The notes below the pieces were generated by a model. That model worked only from the letters and a program-made list of their open reading frames with translations. It was not told where the DNA came from and did not search any database. A stretch of DNA of 64,000 bases, taken from assembly GCA_950106755.1 (NCBI GenBank), contig OX467090.1, positions 5,208,001-5,272,000 on the forward strand. The letters are read 5' to 3'. The position numbers were made by a program, and so were the translations under genes. The stretch comes from Climacium dendroides (taxonomy: Eukaryota > Streptophyta > Bryopsida > Hypnales > Climaciaceae). This document shows, in pieces, positions 60,791 to 64,000 of this stretch; the stretch's first letter is position 1; each line of letters opens with the position of its first letter.

Positions 60791-62914
60791 ACTTTCTACT
60801 AGTGTTAGTGGAATTCTTTCACAAATCAAATATCATATTAGAATCCTTCTTTCCATCTTCAATCCACAATAAATCCAAGAAATACATAATAGGGAGATTA
60901 GGCTCTAAAAAATTTGCAAAGACTACAAGACATCCTTTAGTAGAAATATCATTGAACTCATCAATTGGTAAGTAAAAAAAAATTAGAACATCTAATTCTA
61001 TCCCAAACTTTGCTTTGAATGACACAAGAAAGACTAAATACCATTTTAATACAAATTTTTTTAATCATAATAAAGTTTTTTTTAGTGATGGGAGCTTTGT
61101 AAGAAAAAATGAGCACATAAACTTTGAAATTTGTAAAAAGGGAGATTTTCTTCCCCATGAAGTAGGCAACCCTAAATAAGGATAGCATTGCCTTGTCACA
61201 ACTATTGCAACTACAACACTCTTTTGCAAAAAAATATTTACCCTTGTACTTCATCCAAGACAATTTTTTGTGTTCTACAATTTTACCATGGTCTTATTGT
61301 TCAAATCTTTATATTTGTAAAATCCTCAATGGCATATGCAAACTTACTTCCACCTTTGGTACAATTCTTACAAAATCCTTCCCCAAGTCACAATTGAATT
61401 CCACTTAATCATACAACTCATACCAAGAATCTTTCCAATCTATATTGATTTTCTTTATGTCATTGGGTTCCTTATTAAGAGGTGTAATGGATGAATAAGT
61501 AAACCCATGCATGTCCATGAAGCCTCTACTAGATCCAACCCTACATAATGTATCTCTCATGGTTCTCTACTTTTTAGCCAAAAAAATTGAAAACTCCCCT
61601 CAAAATGATCAATTTTTTTTTCTAAAACATGTAGCAATTAAGAAGACTTTAAACTTTGGAGACCTTGAGTTTTAACAATCAGCAACAATACTTGAACACT
61701 ATAGTACAACCAATTAGTAGTAGCATGAATGAATATGGAATCAATGCTTGAGCGAGAGCATCTCAATGGCTACATCATCACTAAGTAGGATTAGGAGTAG
61801 CAGGCGGACAATACGACATCAATAGCAATGGGAATCTTGGAGTAAGAGTGGCAAAAATGGAGGCAACAATAATAAGGAACAACGTAGGAGAGGCTACAAG
61901 AGCTTGCTAGCAATGACAAGTAAGGAACCCTGATCCACCCAACCTAAATGAGTATACTCCTCCACAATAAGTACCCTCTTGATTGATACCCTAACTATTT
62001 CAAGTATAACTGTTGCCTTGCCTAGATATCAGTCAATGAATATTATCCTATGGCAACTAAAATTCACCAAGTGTTGAAAGCAAGCGAGTCAAATGTCCTC
62101 CAATTTTATGGGAATATTGGTTAATTTTTGACTTGACCAATTTCCTTCCGATTTTACATCCTTTGTTTTCAAAGTGTAGCTATAATTTTTCCCACTTTCA
62201 TTAGCTAACTTTGAACTAAGTTAGCTACCAATTTTTCCTAGCCATTGGTGTAGAGGTTATTAATGATAAGTTTCTGATATTGTCTACATGTTGCATGTAG
62301 CATTCAAGTTAGTGAACAGGGAGTTTTAGGGGGGACTCAACTTTTTGTTGTTCATTTCAAATGTCATTCGGCAGTTCACCATTGTCATTTGGTTGTTGCC
62401 TAAGTTTAGTCATTTGATTCGGTTAAAAACCTAATATTTTTTCACCATTCTGGTCATTTTTTAAAATTTTGCAAAAGCATTTGGTTAAAAAATTCATAAT
62501 TAAAATACAACTTAGTTCCAATACTAAGTTCAAGGCATCAATTCAACAAAATTTATTTGCACACTACCATACTTAGATAGCAAGCTTAGTTTAAAATTAT
62601 TAAGAAAAAGTGTCATTTTTTTTGCTAAATCTAGTTGGACCACAAAGACAGTCCTACAGATAAATGTAAACATGATTTGATGTAGATTTTTAAGAAAATT
62701 AATTATAATCCATTGAGTCAAAGACAAATTTATCATTTGACCATCTACTATTAAGAAATTTTTTGATGGCAAATTGAAGGAATTACTTGTTGGCATTTAG
62801 TGAGAGTAAATAGTTGAGAGGTCTTTTCAAAAATGAATTCTAGTTTGGGTTATAAATCCTTAAAGGATATGGGACAATTTGAAGATGAGAGCTTGATTGC
62901 TCATTGTCAAAAAC
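60791..62914. other. AT-rich DNA without recognised gene
   Basis: No protein family is recognised. The stretch near 61720-61960 is purine-rich and less AT-rich but has no convincing frame. Confidence 0.45.
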
Positions 62915-63292
62915 GTAGGAATTGTGATGAATGTAGAATTTCAAACCTCATTTTAATATAGTAGGATATCTTCTTTTAAAAAACTTTGAATTAAAAAAAG
63001 TCGGGAATCAAGCTAAGTTATATATCCAAATTTTTTTTGAGGTTTTGAGACTCCAACTAAAAGTTATAGACAAATTTTAGAGAGGGTGTTTGAAAATGTA
63101 AAAAAAAAATTCTTTCTAACCCCTCTTTGAAATTTGTCCATAACTTTTAATTGGAGTCTCAAAACCTCAATCGAACTTGTGCATATATGACTTAGCATGA
63201 TTCCTCAACTTTTTTTAGTTCAAAGTTTTTGAAAGAAGATATCTTATTATGAATAAATGAGGTCTGAAATTCTTCTTTAAACACAATTCCTG
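62915..63292. repeat. Foldback repeat family, copy 3
   Basis: The arms run from GTAGGAATTGTG through TAGAATTTCAAACCTCATTT on the left to AAATGAGGTCTGAAATTCTT and CACAATTCCTGC on the right. The internal pair GAGACTCCAACTAAAAGTTA and TAACTTTTAATTGGAGTCTC is perfect. It is the same palindrome as at 4521 and 15881. It is non-coding. Confidence 0.8.
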
Positions 63293-63300
63293 CATTTCAC

Positions 63301-63519
63301 TTAACCCCTCAAAACTCAAAGATCTCCTTGTTTGACCATTATAATCTTTTTAACAGTACAGTAAAAAGACGTGTCCTTTTCCCTATAGCCCCGGCCCTAT
63401 CTCTACTGTCAATCGGTACAGTCAATTTATGTAGATCTCATTTTATATGATAGTTTGATTGGAATGAATTGAGAAGGGTCTGAATTTTGGCAAATATAGT
63501 CTGGGCACTCAAGAGTTAA
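63301..63519 (+). mobile_element. TTAA-family insertion with an identifiable empty site
   Basis: It begins TTAACCCCTCAAAACTC and ends TGGGCACTCAAGAGTTAA. The flanks continue the foldback-family sequence: copy 1, read on the minus strand from about 4520 to 4470, passes straight through 'gacTTAACTATGAGTGATT', whereas here the same sequence is interrupted between 'cacTTAA' and 'TTAACTATGAGTGATT'. One TTAA in the empty site became two. The 219-bp insert is non-coding. Confidence 0.65.
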
Positions 63520-64000
63520 CTATGAGTGATTAAACTTTTCATAATCCTAAATTTACATATCCCACATGGGTTGGTTTACCTCCTACCACTCCACTTATAT
63601 AACGAGTTTGCCCTCTCTCCTCAAATCACTTATGATTATTGGCCTTGGAATCTGTTTGTGACAATCAATTAACATTTACTTCTCACTTGAAGTTCAAGGA
63701 GGTTATATCCTTGGGTTCCTCAACTAGGAACCAGTAGGTGCCTTTTGGGGTAGTTAAAATCTGGTTTTATTCAATGGAGAAAGGATAAAAATCCATCATT
63801 TTATTTTCATAACTAGTTCATTTTCCTATACTATTTTTCTATTCAGATACACGACCTAAAGTTTTCAAATTAAATCGATAATTTACCAATTTCACTCGGC
63901 TGATTTTCTATTGGCCGCCGGATCTCCCCGTGCATTGATCCAAGTGTTGTCCAGTCGCCAAATTAATGTAACAATCAGCCTCACAATGACTGCAAGATAA
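63520..64000. other. No gene recognised
   Basis: 63520-63600 is shared in reverse with about 4410-4500. The last 150 bases are less AT-rich and could be the edge of a feature beyond the window, but nothing can be supported. Confidence 0.4.

Overview
The window is nuclear DNA from a green plant. It holds two well-supported host genes, both on the minus strand with many short introns. They are a CLASP microtubule-associated protein (22559-33314, 22 coding exons) and a phytoene synthase (48853-51722, 6 coding exons). Their exon phases join cleanly, and the predicted proteins follow land-plant family members from end to end. Introns are mostly under about 700 bp, while the intergenic DNA is very AT-rich and full of repeats. 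This suits a streptophyte, probably a land plant; I cannot name the species, and a non-flowering plant is only a guess.

The rest is mostly transposon-derived. (1) A full-length PIF/Harbinger element lies at 39690-44526. It has 15-bp terminal inverted repeats and a TAA target duplication, and it carries a trihelix-type ORF1 (broken by one in-frame TGA) and a convergent DDE transposase. (2) Two diverged copies of one solo-LTR-like family lie in opposite orientation at 1214-3547 (site duplication AGCTT) and 58266-60385 (site duplication GATAT). Both are packed with a self-complementary 9-mer, CCRANTYGG. (3) A dispersed non-coding family has ends of the form TTAACCC...GGGTTAA. Copies lie at 4071, 10239, 13195, 34740, 37548, 47338, 57855 and 63301. 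Comparison with an empty site supports TTAA as the target. (4) A palindromic foldback family has copies at 4521, 15881 and 62915. Several insertions are nested: LTR copy 2 lies inside a TTAA-family element, a foldback inside another, and a TTAA element beside a foldback.

Layout: 1-6361 nested small transposons and an old LTR-retrotransposon remnant; 6362-21540 AT-rich repeats with TTAA elements, diverged dispersed repeats, a perfect hairpin and two tandem arrays; 21541-34100 CLASP and its flanks; 34101-39689 repeats; 39690-44526 Harbinger; 44530-48600 repeats; 48600-52020 phytoene synthase with a candidate poly(A) signal and upstream region; 52025-64000 AT-rich repeats including the second solo LTR. 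CLASP and phytoene synthase have no functional link that I know of; they simply sit in the same repeat-rich neighbourhood. No tRNA, rRNA or CRISPR array was seen.
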